Part shown: piece after piece, positions 47,424 to 55,352 of the stretch
Position numbering within the stretch: position 1 is the first letter of the stretch
How the letters are laid out: each line of letters starts with the position of its first letter
Assembly: GCF_900130125.1 (NCBI RefSeq)
Contig: NZ_FQXY01000006.1
Location: 186,001 to 250,000, forward strand
DNA length: 64,000 bases
Direction of reading: 5' to 3'
From: Bacteroides congonensis
GTDB taxonomy: Bacteria; Bacteroidota; Bacteroidia; Bacteroidales; Bacteroidaceae
The notes under the pieces: model-generated
Databases searched by the model: none
The model's input: the letters and a program-made list of their open reading frames with translations, nothing else
What the model was told of the DNA's origin: nothing
Position numbers and translations under genes: made by a program

Positions 47424-49532
47424 TTATTTCGTCTGCTTTACCATTTGTATAGTGCCGTCCTGATTGTAGTATAACTTATCTACACAAATAGAGCGCAACC
47501 AATCATGCCCGGACAGTGTGCTGTTGTGATAGAAAGCATACCACTGCCCTTTGAACTGGACGATAGAGCCATGATTCGTATAGCTGTCGGTCGGTTCCAT
47601 ATAGATACCTTTCGATTCCCATGGTCCCAGCGGGGAGTCACTGATGGCATAACGCATCCGATTATCTCCTTTCACGCCGTCATTCCAGTTCTCATCATGG
47701 TTGTCGGAGTAGGACAGGTAATATTTTCCGTTATATTTGTGAATCCAGGCTGCTTCGTGGAAGTCTTCCAACCCTTTCATCAGTTGCATCGAACCATCCA
47801 GTTCTATCATATTATCTTTCAGCTTGCCTCCTTTGCAGATGCCGCCACCGCCATTGTAGATATAAGCCTGCCCGTCGTCATCCACAAAGACGCAAGGGTC
47901 AATCAGCGGGTCCATTCCCTCGATATATCCCTGCACTTTGAATCCTTCCGCCGGCTTGTTGCTGGTAGCCACTCCAATCTTCCAACTGTTATCCCACGCT
48001 GTCTCACTGGGATGGGGAAAATAGAAATAATAAGTACCGTTCCTGTAAGCACAGTCCGGTGCCCACATAAAACCGCCCTCTTTCCGTCCCCAGGGTACTT
48101 GTTCAGAACTAAGAATCTCCCCGTGGTCTGTCCAGTTCACCATATCGTCGGTTGAGAATACATGATAACGGTCCATCAAGTCACATCCGCGCGGCGGGGC
48201 AATATCATGGGAAGCATATACATACAAGCGTCCGTCTTTCCAGACATGAGCCGAAGGGTCGGCTGTGTACATATGCCGGATAAAGGGATTCGGAGCTGCA
48301 GGATTCAGACTTGTATTCAGTGCTATCGCCTTTTCCTTACGTAAAATCTTACCCGCTTCGCCTACTAATTTCAGATAATGGTCACTTTCCACCCCTTCCT
48401 CGATAGGCACAAACGTACTTTCACCTACCGGAACTTTCTTGGCACACTTAAAGATAGCCGTCCCCTCGTCTATTTCATCAAACATTGCTACATAAATCAT
48501 TTCGGCACCTGCCCGAATAGCTCCCATCAACTGTTCCCAAAGGAAAGAGCCTTTGTTGCGGGGGATAAGTGAATTGTTATCTTTCCCCTTCATATTCGCC
48601 CATGAAAAACCCGGGAAAACCAACGGAGCATAATCAACCTGATTCTTCTTCGCCCACTGAATATCTTCTTCTACGAGTTTCTGATATTTCGGATAGATAG
48701 TCTGATTGTATCGCCCAACAAACCAGGGCATGATAATATCACATTTTCTGATAAGTGCGTGCAACTGAGGGTCTGATTCCGTATCACCTTTCAGTTCGCG
48801 CCACTGGGTAGGCACTCCAAGCATCACACTGAATCCCTGAGATTTCAAGCCATCGATGATACGCGCAGCTTCTTTCAGCCCATAACGTCGGTTATCATTA
48901 AATCCCACTCCCCATACCGTAACCAGTGGCTTGCCGTTGTGATACAGATAGGAAGAATTCTTTGCCCGATTTTTTATGGAATATCGCTGTGCAATCTCCG
49001 CTATGTCTTTGAGCAGGAAGTCTTCCTCACCCGGCTTCATTCCGCTCAAGTCGTACATCACACAGATAGCACGCTCATATTTATTGGCAGCTTTCATTGC
49101 CGAGTTCAGTACTTTATTGAAATGCTTCATCCCACTTTCGTTTCGAATCTCCGTGATAAAACGCTGCATGAATACTCCGTCCAGTCCATACTCTTTCATC
49201 CATTTGAAATGAACATTGACCGTAGACTCATCATAAGAAGAAAAAACAGATGCCTGTTTACCGTCCGCAAAAGTAAACTCCGTTTTATAGAGTTTCTTAT
49301 ATTCCGACACTTCCGGCCAGAAATCGACCGAACAGGAACCCGGACGAAACCCATCACGACCATTGTAATGATGCCAGCCACGACCGGAGCCGTCACCAGG
49401 GGTATTGAACCACCCCTGATAACCAGCCATGACCAATCCTTTGTAAGAATCATACCGCTTCTTGCCGGATTGTGCAGTCGCCCCTATTGAAAACAATAAA
49501 AATACCAATATCCAATCAAACCTTTTTACCAT
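47424..49532 (-). CDS. GH71/99-like domain fused to a GH43 domain
   Basis: A 702-residue exported protein (signal LVFLLFSIGATAQ) with two glycosidase units. Residues about 28-390 are a GH71/99-like barrel (GLVMAGYQGWFNTPGDGSG at the start) whose last strand reads MFDEIDEGTAIF, keeping the E-x-x-E-G pattern (Glu353 and Glu356) of GH99 alpha-mannanases. Residues about 415-702 are GH43: Asp425 in YTADPSAHVW, Asp545 in LIDPCVFVDDDG and Glu593 in FHEAAWIHKY, all retained; this half is a close relative of the GH43 domain at 10489-13002. The fusion suggests that one enzyme cuts a backbone and a pentose branch in concert. First gene of a four- to five-gene operon behind operator E. Confidence 0.88.
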   Translation of the reverse strand: MVKRFDWILVFLLFSIGATAQSGKKRYDSYKGLVMAGYQGWFNTPGDGSGRGWHHYNGRDGFRPGSCSVDFWPEVSEYKKLYKTEFTFADGKQASVFSSYDESTVNVHFKWMKEYGLDGVFMQRFITEIRNESGMKHFNKVLNSAMKAANKYERAICVMYDLSGMKPGEEDFLLKDIAEIAQRYSIKNRAKNSSYLYHNGKPLVTVWGVGFNDNRRYGLKEAARIIDGLKSQGFSVMLGVPTQWRELKGDTESDPQLHALIRKCDIIMPWFVGRYNQTIYPKYQKLVEEDIQWAKKNQVDYAPLVFPGFSWANMKGKDNNSLIPRNKGSFLWEQLMGAIRAGAEMIYVAMFDEIDEGTAIFKCAKKVPVGESTFVPIEEGVESDHYLKLVGEAGKILRKEKAIALNTSLNPAAPNPFIRHMYTADPSAHVWKDGRLYVYASHDIAPPRGCDLMDRYHVFSTDDMVNWTDHGEILSSEQVPWGRKEGGFMWAPDCAYRNGTYYFYFPHPSETAWDNSWKIGVATSNKPAEGFKVQGYIEGMDPLIDPCVFVDDDGQAYIYNGGGGICKGGKLKDNMIELDGSMQLMKGLEDFHEAAWIHKYNGKYYLSYSDNHDENWNDGVKGDNRMRYAISDSPLGPWESKGIYMEPTDSYTNHGSIVQFKGQWYAFYHNSTLSGHDWLRSICVDKLYYNQDGTIQMVKQTK

Positions 49533-49585
49533 GTTATTCCTTTGTTTTTCATGTTATACTTTTAAGTCTTTAAAACTATTTTCAG

Positions 49586-49593
49586 CAAAGTAA
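49586..49593 (-). promoter_or_regulatory. -7 element of the fusion-GH3-GH43-GH3 operon
   Basis: Minus strand TTACTTTG, identical to the element at 13335-13342, 54 nt before the ATG at 49532 and exactly 38 nt after the start of the proximal hexamer of operator E. Confidence 0.7.
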
Positions 49594-49625
49594 AGGGACA
49601 TCCCTTAATAAATTCCGCCAAAGTC

Positions 49626-49653
49626 AATTAATAATGACTTAAAATCGAATTAA
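49626..49653 (-). promoter_or_regulatory. Operator E: three hexamers at 11-bp period
   Basis: On the minus strand: TTAATT (49653-49648), TTAAGT (49642-49637) and TTAATT (49631-49626), spacing exactly 11 bp. Same distance of 38 nt to the -7 element as the other four operators. It marks the right edge of the locus. Confidence 0.8.
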
Positions 49654-49731
49654 TTGAGAAAAAAGATAGAAAGAACCGGGAAAATACACCTTTTTACGGA
49701 GATATTACAAGAATAAAGACAGGCAACCTCT

Positions 49732-49762
49732 TTGTTTTACTGAATTTATTTTTCTACTTTTG
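49732..49762 (+). promoter_or_regulatory. Promoter of the WYL regulator gene
   Basis: TTG at 49732-49734, 20-nt spacer, TACTTTTG at 49755-49762: a full Bacteroides -33/-7 promoter, 24 nt before the ATG. In contrast with the five operator promoters it has a proper -33 element. Confidence 0.7.
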
Positions 49763-49786
49763 AAGCAAATCTTTATTCTTCTGCTT

Positions 49787-50809
49787 ATGCCAGCCAATAG
49801 AAATGCCTTGATTCGTTATAAAACGATTGATAACTGTCTGCGTAATCCTTACCGTCGCTGGACGCTCGAAGATTTGGTGGATGCCTGTTCGGATGCCCTT
49901 TATGAATATGAGGGCATTGACAAAGGAATAAGCAAACGTACCGTGCAAATGGACATCCAGATGATGCGCAGCGAGAAACTGGGATATAACGCCCCGATTG
50001 TAGTGTACGAGAATAAATATTATAAATACGAAGACCCGGAATACAGTATCACGCAAACTCCGCTGAACGAACAGGATTTGAAAATGATGTCGGAAGCGGT
50101 GGAAGTGTTGCGGCAGTTCAAAGGATTCTCCTACTTCACGGAAATGAGCGATATTATCAACCGCCTGGAAGACCATGTGGCTTCCGCCCGAATGAAGACA
50201 ACCCCTGTCATCGACTTCGAAAAGAACGAATCGTTGAAAGGGCTGGATTACCTGGACACTATCTATCACGCCATTGTAAACGAACACCCTATACGGTTCA
50301 AATACCGCTCGTTCAAAGCACGTTCGGCAAACGAATTCATTTTTTATCCTTATCTATTAAAAGAATACCGGAACCGCTGGTTTGTTTACGGAGTAAGGAA
50401 AAGCGGACGTATATTGCAAAATTTAGCTTTAGACAGGATACATTCCTTAGAAGTCCTGCCGCAAGAACACTATATAAAGAATACGTTCTTCGACCCGAAT
50501 ACGTTCTTTGACGATCTGGTAGGAGTCACCAAAAACGCAGGAAGCAAAGCAGAAAAAGTAGGTTTCAAAGTAAAGGCTGACGAAGCGCCTTACATCATAA
50601 CCAAACCAATACACCGCAGCCAGCAATTGATAGAAAGATTAGCTGACGGAAGCGTCATACTCGAAATCGAAGTAGTCATCAACCACGAACTGGAACGGGT
50701 ATTCTTCGGCTATGCCGACGGAATACAAATTCTGTATCCGGAGACATTGGTAGAATTGATGAGCAGGAAACTAAAAAGAGCTGCCGAACAATATACAAAC
50801 TCAAAATAA
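49787..50809 (+). CDS. WYL domain transcriptional regulator
   Basis: A 340-residue cytoplasmic protein. The N-terminal part (ALIRYKTIDNCLRNPYRRWTLEDLVDACSDAL to ISKRTVQMDIQMMR) is a winged helix; the middle and C-terminal part is a WYL domain (IRFKYRSFKARSANEFIFYPYLLKEYRNRWFVYG, with ligand-binding Tyr and Arg residues) followed by a WCX-like extension. Such proteins respond to nucleotides or other small ligands, often in defence or stress. It lies just outside the polysaccharide locus and has its own strong promoter; a link with the locus is not shown. The ATG at 49787 is preferred because an in-frame TTG at 49760 lies inside the -7 element. Its end overlaps the convergent patatin gene by 9 nt. 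Confidence 0.88.
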   Translation: MPANRNALIRYKTIDNCLRNPYRRWTLEDLVDACSDALYEYEGIDKGISKRTVQMDIQMMRSEKLGYNAPIVVYENKYYKYEDPEYSITQTPLNEQDLKMMSEAVEVLRQFKGFSYFTEMSDIINRLEDHVASARMKTTPVIDFEKNESLKGLDYLDTIYHAIVNEHPIRFKYRSFKARSANEFIFYPYLLKEYRNRWFVYGVRKSGRILQNLALDRIHSLEVLPQEHYIKNTFFDPNTFFDDLVGVTKNAGSKAEKVGFKVKADEAPYIITKPIHRSQQLIERLADGSVILEIEVVINHELERVFFGYADGIQILYPETLVELMSRKLKRAAEQYTNSK

Positions 50810-51640
50810 AGCTCGTGCACACTCATATCCTTCCTGATAAAACTCCGTCAGCTTCTGCACATCTTTCTCGATACGGTCTACAGCAACAGGTTTCAACGGA
50901 CGGATAACGATAATCTTTCCCTCGTCTTCCATACGCTCTACCATCTCCAACTGTTCATTATACACGGCGCAGCGACGCCCCAGCGCTTCGCGCAGTTTCG
51001 GATATTTACGGTATACGAATGACGGGACACGAATATCTTTCGAATCTTTCCGATAACCACGATTGCGAGTGAGCACAACAACATTGCGGGTGTAGCCATC
51101 TGAAATAGCACGTTGCAAAGGAATGGAGTCTACAATTCCCCCATCGAGCATCGGGATGCCGTCTACATAAGCAATGGGACAGACAATAGGCAGACTGCTG
51201 GAAGCACGGACAATATCAATCACCCGGTTCTTGTCTTTCTTTTCCTCAAAATAGTTGGCTTCTCCCGTCAGGCAGTTTGTGGTCACCATGACGAAACGTT
51301 CGGGTGAAGCGAAATACGTTTCATAATCATACGGAAGGATATGTTCGGGAAATTCATTGAACAGCAAATCGAAGTCGAGGATATTCCGCTTCTTGAGCAG
51401 ATGTTTCAAGCCGATATAATTGTACTTTTCCAGCAGGTCGATATTGCTGTATTTGGCGCGTCCCCGTTGACGGGAGGCATAAGACAGTCCGTTGCATGCT
51501 CCGGCGGACACCCCTATCGTATAAGGGAACCGGATGTCGCGATCCATCAAATAATCGAGTACGCCGCAGGTAAATACGCCGCGCATTCCCCCGCCTTCCA
51601 ACACTAATCCGGTACATTCATCTATTTCAAAGTTCTTCAT
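50801..51640 (-). CDS. Patatin-like phospholipase
   Basis: A 279-residue cytoplasmic protein of the bacterial patatin family (RssA/YjjU-like). The oxyanion loop GGGMRG, the nucleophile elbow GVSAG (Ser45) and the DGG motif (Asp166 in MLDGGIVDS) are all present, so it should be active as an acyl hydrolase on phospholipids. The start at 51640 follows a purine-rich GGGGGAGATAAGA stretch and is preferred to an ATG ten codons upstream. A -7 element TACTTTTG lies at 51755-51748 on the minus strand. It is convergent with, and overlaps by 9 nt, the WYL gene. Confidence 0.9.
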   Translation of the reverse strand: MKNFEIDECTGLVLEGGGMRGVFTCGVLDYLMDRDIRFPYTIGVSAGACNGLSYASRQRGRAKYSNIDLLEKYNYIGLKHLLKKRNILDFDLLFNEFPEHILPYDYETYFASPERFVMVTTNCLTGEANYFEEKKDKNRVIDIVRASSSLPIVCPIAYVDGIPMLDGGIVDSIPLQRAISDGYTRNVVVLTRNRGYRKDSKDIRVPSFVYRKYPKLREALGRRCAVYNEQLEMVERMEDEGKIIVIRPLKPVAVDRIEKDVQKLTEFYQEGYECARALF

Positions 51641-51865
51641 TCTTATCTCCCCCTTATTTTTATTTATCACTCTCCTTACAGACTCCGTCCTATTACTGTT
51701 TGTTGCATATTTATTATAAAAACAAACGAAAAAGACAGATTATCCGGCAAAAGTAGCAAATATTTAAACAAAATCTTGTTTTTTTGCTTCAATCTATGTA
51801 ACTTTAGGCTAGCTTTATTGTTTAAGTAGGAAAAAATAAAAAAGTCCTGCCCGCAGGCAAGCACC

Positions 51866-52387
51866 ATGAGAATACAGTTTGAGATTAAAGAAAAATTGCC
51901 GGAAATCATTGAAGAAATCATGCATTCCGAGAAATGGCAAACTTCCGTAAAGGAAGAAATCAGCGGTCGGACGACCGTTGTGATTCGTGACCAGGCGTAC
52001 GGTTCTGAAGCTACCGTTGAAATCTATGCTGCATCCATCGAAATCAAAACCGCATGGTCAAAGTACTCCTATCGTATATTTGTCGCCAACGACCTCGTTT
52101 GGTGCGAATATGACGGTGCCTATCGTGGATTACTGGAACAAGTGCTCCTGCCCACTATTACTCCTAAGGAAAGTTTGCTTGATTCTGAAGTAACTGAAAG
52201 TTCGCTTTATGGACGCGAACATAAAAAACTACGGGAATATGCCGAAGGAAACCTGAAACTGAAACAATTCCGCCGGGAGAATTTCGATGAGCAACGGAAC
52301 GGGACAGCAGCATTCGACCATCCGAAACGCGTGTATGATGAGTTTATCAAAGAAGATTATGTGGTTAATCCTCAAAAGAGGGAGTAA
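51866..52387 (+). CDS. Hypothetical protein, 173 residues
   Basis: I do not recognise the family. It has no signal peptide or membrane segment and looks cytoplasmic: a mixed alpha/beta N-terminal half (EIKEKLPEIIEEIMHSEKW, VIRDQAYGSEATVEIYAASIEI) and a charged helical C-terminal half (YGREHKKLREYAEGNLKLKQFR). Codon use resembles the neighbours. It is divergent from the patatin gene and followed by a long hairpin at 52419-52458. Confidence 0.7.
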   Translation: MRIQFEIKEKLPEIIEEIMHSEKWQTSVKEEISGRTTVVIRDQAYGSEATVEIYAASIEIKTAWSKYSYRIFVANDLVWCEYDGAYRGLLEQVLLPTITPKESLLDSEVTESSLYGREHKKLREYAEGNLKLKQFRRENFDEQRNGTAAFDHPKRVYDEFIKEDYVVNPQKRE

Positions 52388-52418
52388 TCCACGTACAGTA
52401 CCCTACAGCGCTAGCCTT

Positions 52419-52458
52419 GTGCCACCCCATTGGCACAGTTGTGCCAATGCGGTGGCAC
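52419..52458. repeat. 19-bp near-perfect hairpin
   Basis: Arms 52419-52437 and 52440-52458 are complementary over 19 bp with one mismatch. The stem is GC-richer than its surroundings and repeats the word TGCCA. It lies between convergent genes and could serve as a bidirectional terminator, but there is no T run on either side. Confidence 0.55.
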
Positions 52459-52479
52459 GGCTATGCCAACGGTGCAGCA

Positions 52480-52812
52480 TTAATATGTAACTCCCAAGTT
52501 ATCCAAGTCCCCCTTCGATATAGTAAATTCATCTCCTGCTTCAATGCGTTCCAAGACTAAATTCCCTACCCGTCGGGCATCCTGCTCTGCACGGAAAGCT
52601 CTTTTTCCGGCAATGACAGGAATGAAAGGCTGAACAATAATCGTACGTTCTCCCTCATAGATTTTATAACCGTATCCGTTCTCTCCGAGTTTCATCACTT
52701 CCAAATGGTAGCGGGCTGCGGGACTTATATTCCGGTAACAGACAAATCCGGTGGCGAGTAACAGGATAAGGCATCCGGTACCTGTTATTATCTTACTTTT
52801 CTTCATATTCAT
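52480..52812 (-). CDS. DUF4907-like small membrane-anchored protein
   Basis: A 110-residue protein with an N-terminal membrane anchor (IITGTGCLILLLATGFVCY) and a periplasmic part resembling DUF4907: YKIYEGERTIIVQPFIPVIAGKRAF and the Gly-Asn-Leu-Val motif GNLVLERIEAGD. The cysteine in GTGC might make it a lipoprotein. Its start overlaps the end of the Kelch gene by 20 nt, so the two are translated together. DUF4907, Kelch and DUF4270 proteins are, to my knowledge, found together in Bacteroidales; no function is assigned. Confidence 0.7.
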   Translation of the reverse strand: MNMKKSKIITGTGCLILLLATGFVCYRNISPAARYHLEVMKLGENGYGYKIYEGERTIIVQPFIPVIAGKRAFRAEQDARRVGNLVLERIEAGDEFTISKGDLDNLGVTY

Positions 52813-53836
52813 AAGGTTTCAACTCCCAGGTGTCGTCATAGTAGGACGAGGAAGTACTACCACCGGTCGTTACAAATCCCCGTGTTCCTGTGGAAAAGCA
52901 AACAGCTTTCGCACGTGCGCTGCCTTCAAAATCGGTCAGGTCTTCACCTTCCCACAAATCCGTAGAAGGGTCGTATATCCAGTAGTTGGTACGCAAGCTC
53001 CCGCCCGCCGTCTGTCCTACTGCCAGATATCCTTTACCGTCAATCACAAAAGCGCAGCCATAGCAGCGTGCGATAGAAGTATAGTCGTCATCATAATCAT
53101 CATCACTGGAATCTTTTATGTCACGCAGTTGTTTCCAGGGATTGGATGCATTCGACGGGTCAAAACACCAAAAGTCCGTGACATCCGAATTATTATTCTC
53201 GCCACCGCAGATATAGGCTATGTCATCAATGACAAAAACCTGTCCGCCCTGTCGCTTCTGCCCGCCGAAGCCATTGATAAGCGTCCATTCTCCCTTATCG
53301 CCCGCCGAAGGGTCAAAGCGGTAAAAATCCTTCTGATAGTTATCATCGTAGCCCGTACCTAGATAACCGTATTGCCCGATGCCGAAAGAAAGTGCGTAAC
53401 GCCGTCCTCCTCCGGGAAAGTCCGCCATCTGTTTCCAATCATTCGTTGCCGGGTCATATTGCCAGCAATCTTTCAGAAACGAACTAGTCTTGGCGTCATA
53501 TCCGGTGGCAATATATCCTTTCGTCCCTACGGCAAAGCCTGTCGCCGCGTTCCGGGCAATGGCTTCTTCACTCATGTCCTTGCATTGAGTCCACCAGTCA
53601 TTATCAATATCATACTCCCAGCAATCTTTCAGGCGGTCTTTGTTGCTTCCCCGGTATCCGCCGCAAATATATCCTTTGTTGCCGATAGTAAACCCTGCGG
53701 CATCATTACGTGCCACGCCATCAAAATCAGAACGGCGGTACCACACGCCTGCCGTATATTCCGTATCCTCCGTACATGCCGCCAATGAGAGCAGTACGAC
53801 CACCATGCAAAGTAATTTATTCATTTTCTTATCCAT
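52793..53836 (-). CDS. Kelch-repeat lipoprotein
   Basis: A 347-residue lipoprotein (lipobox LLSLAAC then TEDTEYT). About six Kelch blades follow, each with a Gly-Gly or Gly-Thr-Gly pair and a Tyr-Asp-Pro-x-x-x-x-Trp motif: GNKGYICGGYRGSN, YIATGYDAKTSSFLKDCWQYDP, GYLGTGYDDNYQKDFYRFDP, AYICGGENNNSDVTDFWCFDP and RGFVTTGGSTSSSYYDDTW. Kelch propellers bind proteins or glycans; this one has no catalytic Tyr-Cys or copper site of galactose oxidase that I can see. A -7 element (TACTTTTG, 53866-53859 minus) lies upstream. An internal ATG at 53824 is an alternative start. Confidence 0.88.
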   Translation of the reverse strand: MDKKMNKLLCMVVVLLSLAACTEDTEYTAGVWYRRSDFDGVARNDAAGFTIGNKGYICGGYRGSNKDRLKDCWEYDIDNDWWTQCKDMSEEAIARNAATGFAVGTKGYIATGYDAKTSSFLKDCWQYDPATNDWKQMADFPGGGRRYALSFGIGQYGYLGTGYDDNYQKDFYRFDPSAGDKGEWTLINGFGGQKRQGGQVFVIDDIAYICGGENNNSDVTDFWCFDPSNASNPWKQLRDIKDSSDDDYDDDYTSIARCYGCAFVIDGKGYLAVGQTAGGSLRTNYWIYDPSTDLWEGEDLTDFEGSARAKAVCFSTGTRGFVTTGGSTSSSYYDDTWELKPYEYEEK

Positions 53837-53887
53837 TAAATATGTCGTTTATTACCCGCAAAAGTAGGGGGCAACGGGCACGGATAA

Positions 53888-53968
53888 AAAAACTATCGAC
53901 AAACAGATATATTCTGTCTACCAACGAAATCGAGGTCGACAAATAGCAAGACTTAGTCGATAGTTTTT
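53888..53968. promoter_or_regulatory. Divergent control region with nested inverted and direct repeats
   Basis: A perfect 13-bp inverted repeat has arms at 53888-53900 and 53956-53968. Inside are the direct repeats TCGACAAACAG (53896) and TCGACAAATAG (53936), 40 bp apart, and a small palindrome ACAGA-TATAT-TCTGT (53904-53918). It lies between the divergent Kelch and DUF4270 genes and looks like a regulator binding region. Confidence 0.5.
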
Positions 53969-54027
53969 GGGGAGACTGCTTAAAAGCTCTTCTTTTGCCG
54001 TCACAAAACCAATCTCATTAGTATGGC

Positions 54028-55352
54028 ATGAAATCAATCTTAGTACTTTTTTCGCTCTTTCTATTTCTTTCTTTTTCCTCTTGCCTGGACGAATCATCCG
54101 CAATAGGCGGAAAATGGGTGGAAAGTTCTTTCCGGAATGTACAGACAGTTGTACCGTATCGCTCAGTACCATCCTTAGTGACTCACTGGCAACTTCGGGT
54201 GATACCGTTTGTCAGATAGGACATCGTAAAGACGAGTTATGGGGAACTATTACGGCCTCATTCTATGCCGAATATGAATTACCCTCTTTCTCCTTTAATG
54301 ACGAGACGGTATATACATTCGATTCCATCACCATCCGGCTTTACTCCTCCGGCAATTATCTGGGAGATACACTGAGCACCCAACGCATCCATATGCACCG
54401 CCTGACGGAAAATATCCAATTGGACGATTACGGGTATCTATACAGTACCACCCGGACATCGTATGAAACATCTCCCCTGACCTCGTTCAGTTTCAAGCCG
54501 ACTCCCGGACAAAGGACAAAAGAACTGGAAGTGCGCCTACCCGATGACTGGGGAGAAGAGTGGTTTGACCTGATGCAGCAAGACGCGCGGCAAATGGAGT
54601 CACAGGAGCTCTTCCATGATTACTTCAAGGGCATCGCCTTTATTCCGGACATCGACAATGACGCCTGCGTCAGCGGCTTCCAGGTAAATGATTCCAGTTT
54701 GTGTATTACGCTCTATTACCATGAACAGGCGGAAATCTCAACGGAAAAGACACTTGTATTCAATGCCAGCAGTTCTCTTATATATAATAAGGTATCATAT
54801 GACCGTACGGGCACTCCGATTGAGGGACTGAAAAGCGGCGCCGACAACGCTCTGCCCACCGCCCGGACAGAACACCAATGTTATCTGCAAGGCATGACAG
54901 GAATGTATATCGCTATCGACTTCCCGCATTTGAATGATCTCTGCGCAGAAGGCGAACTCGTGACCATCGAAAGCGCCACGCTACAACTCTATCCGGTGAA
55001 GGGGACGTATGACGGAATGTACCCGCTCCCGCAAAACCTGACCCTCTATACAACCAATGAGGATAACGTGAGACAGGATGTCATCACCGACCTTACCGGA
55101 AGCTCCGTACAAACGGGCAACCTGGTGGTAGACGACATGGCTTACGAAGAGACGTATTATTCTTTCGACATCACCTCTTTCCTCCAAAGCAACCTGGGAA
55201 CAACCGGATATAACCGGCAGAAGTTACAGTTATTCCTTCCCGACAACTTGTTCTACACCACCCTGCAAGGTGTTATCTTCGGTGACAGCGAACATACGGC
55301 AAATAAAAAGAACACCAAACTTATCATACTCTACAAAACTTATCAACAATGA
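54028..55352 (+). pseudogene. DUF4270-like lipoprotein, frameshifted near the N-terminus
   Basis: The gene reads as a lipoprotein in two frames. The ATG at 54028 opens a signal peptide (ILVLFSLFLFLSFSSCLDESSAIG) that continues to about VESSFRNVQT, then this frame reaches a stop near 54219. The rest of the protein is in the frame one base earlier: TDSCTVSLSTILSDSLATSGD from about 54140, through AELEVRLP-type and SILYNK-like segments, to the stop at 55352. In intact DUF4270 proteins the lipobox, an SSSIG-like motif and a DSCTVSMST-like motif lie in one frame. One missing base (or two extra) around 54125-54155 explains the break. No slippery heptamer is visible in the right frame. It may be a real mutation or a sequencing error. 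Confidence 0.7.

Noticed and set aside
54100..54160. Programmed -1 frameshift in the DUF4270-like gene
   Set aside because: No X-XXY-YYZ heptamer is found in the required frame between the end of the signal peptide and the switch point, and there is no clear downstream hairpin.
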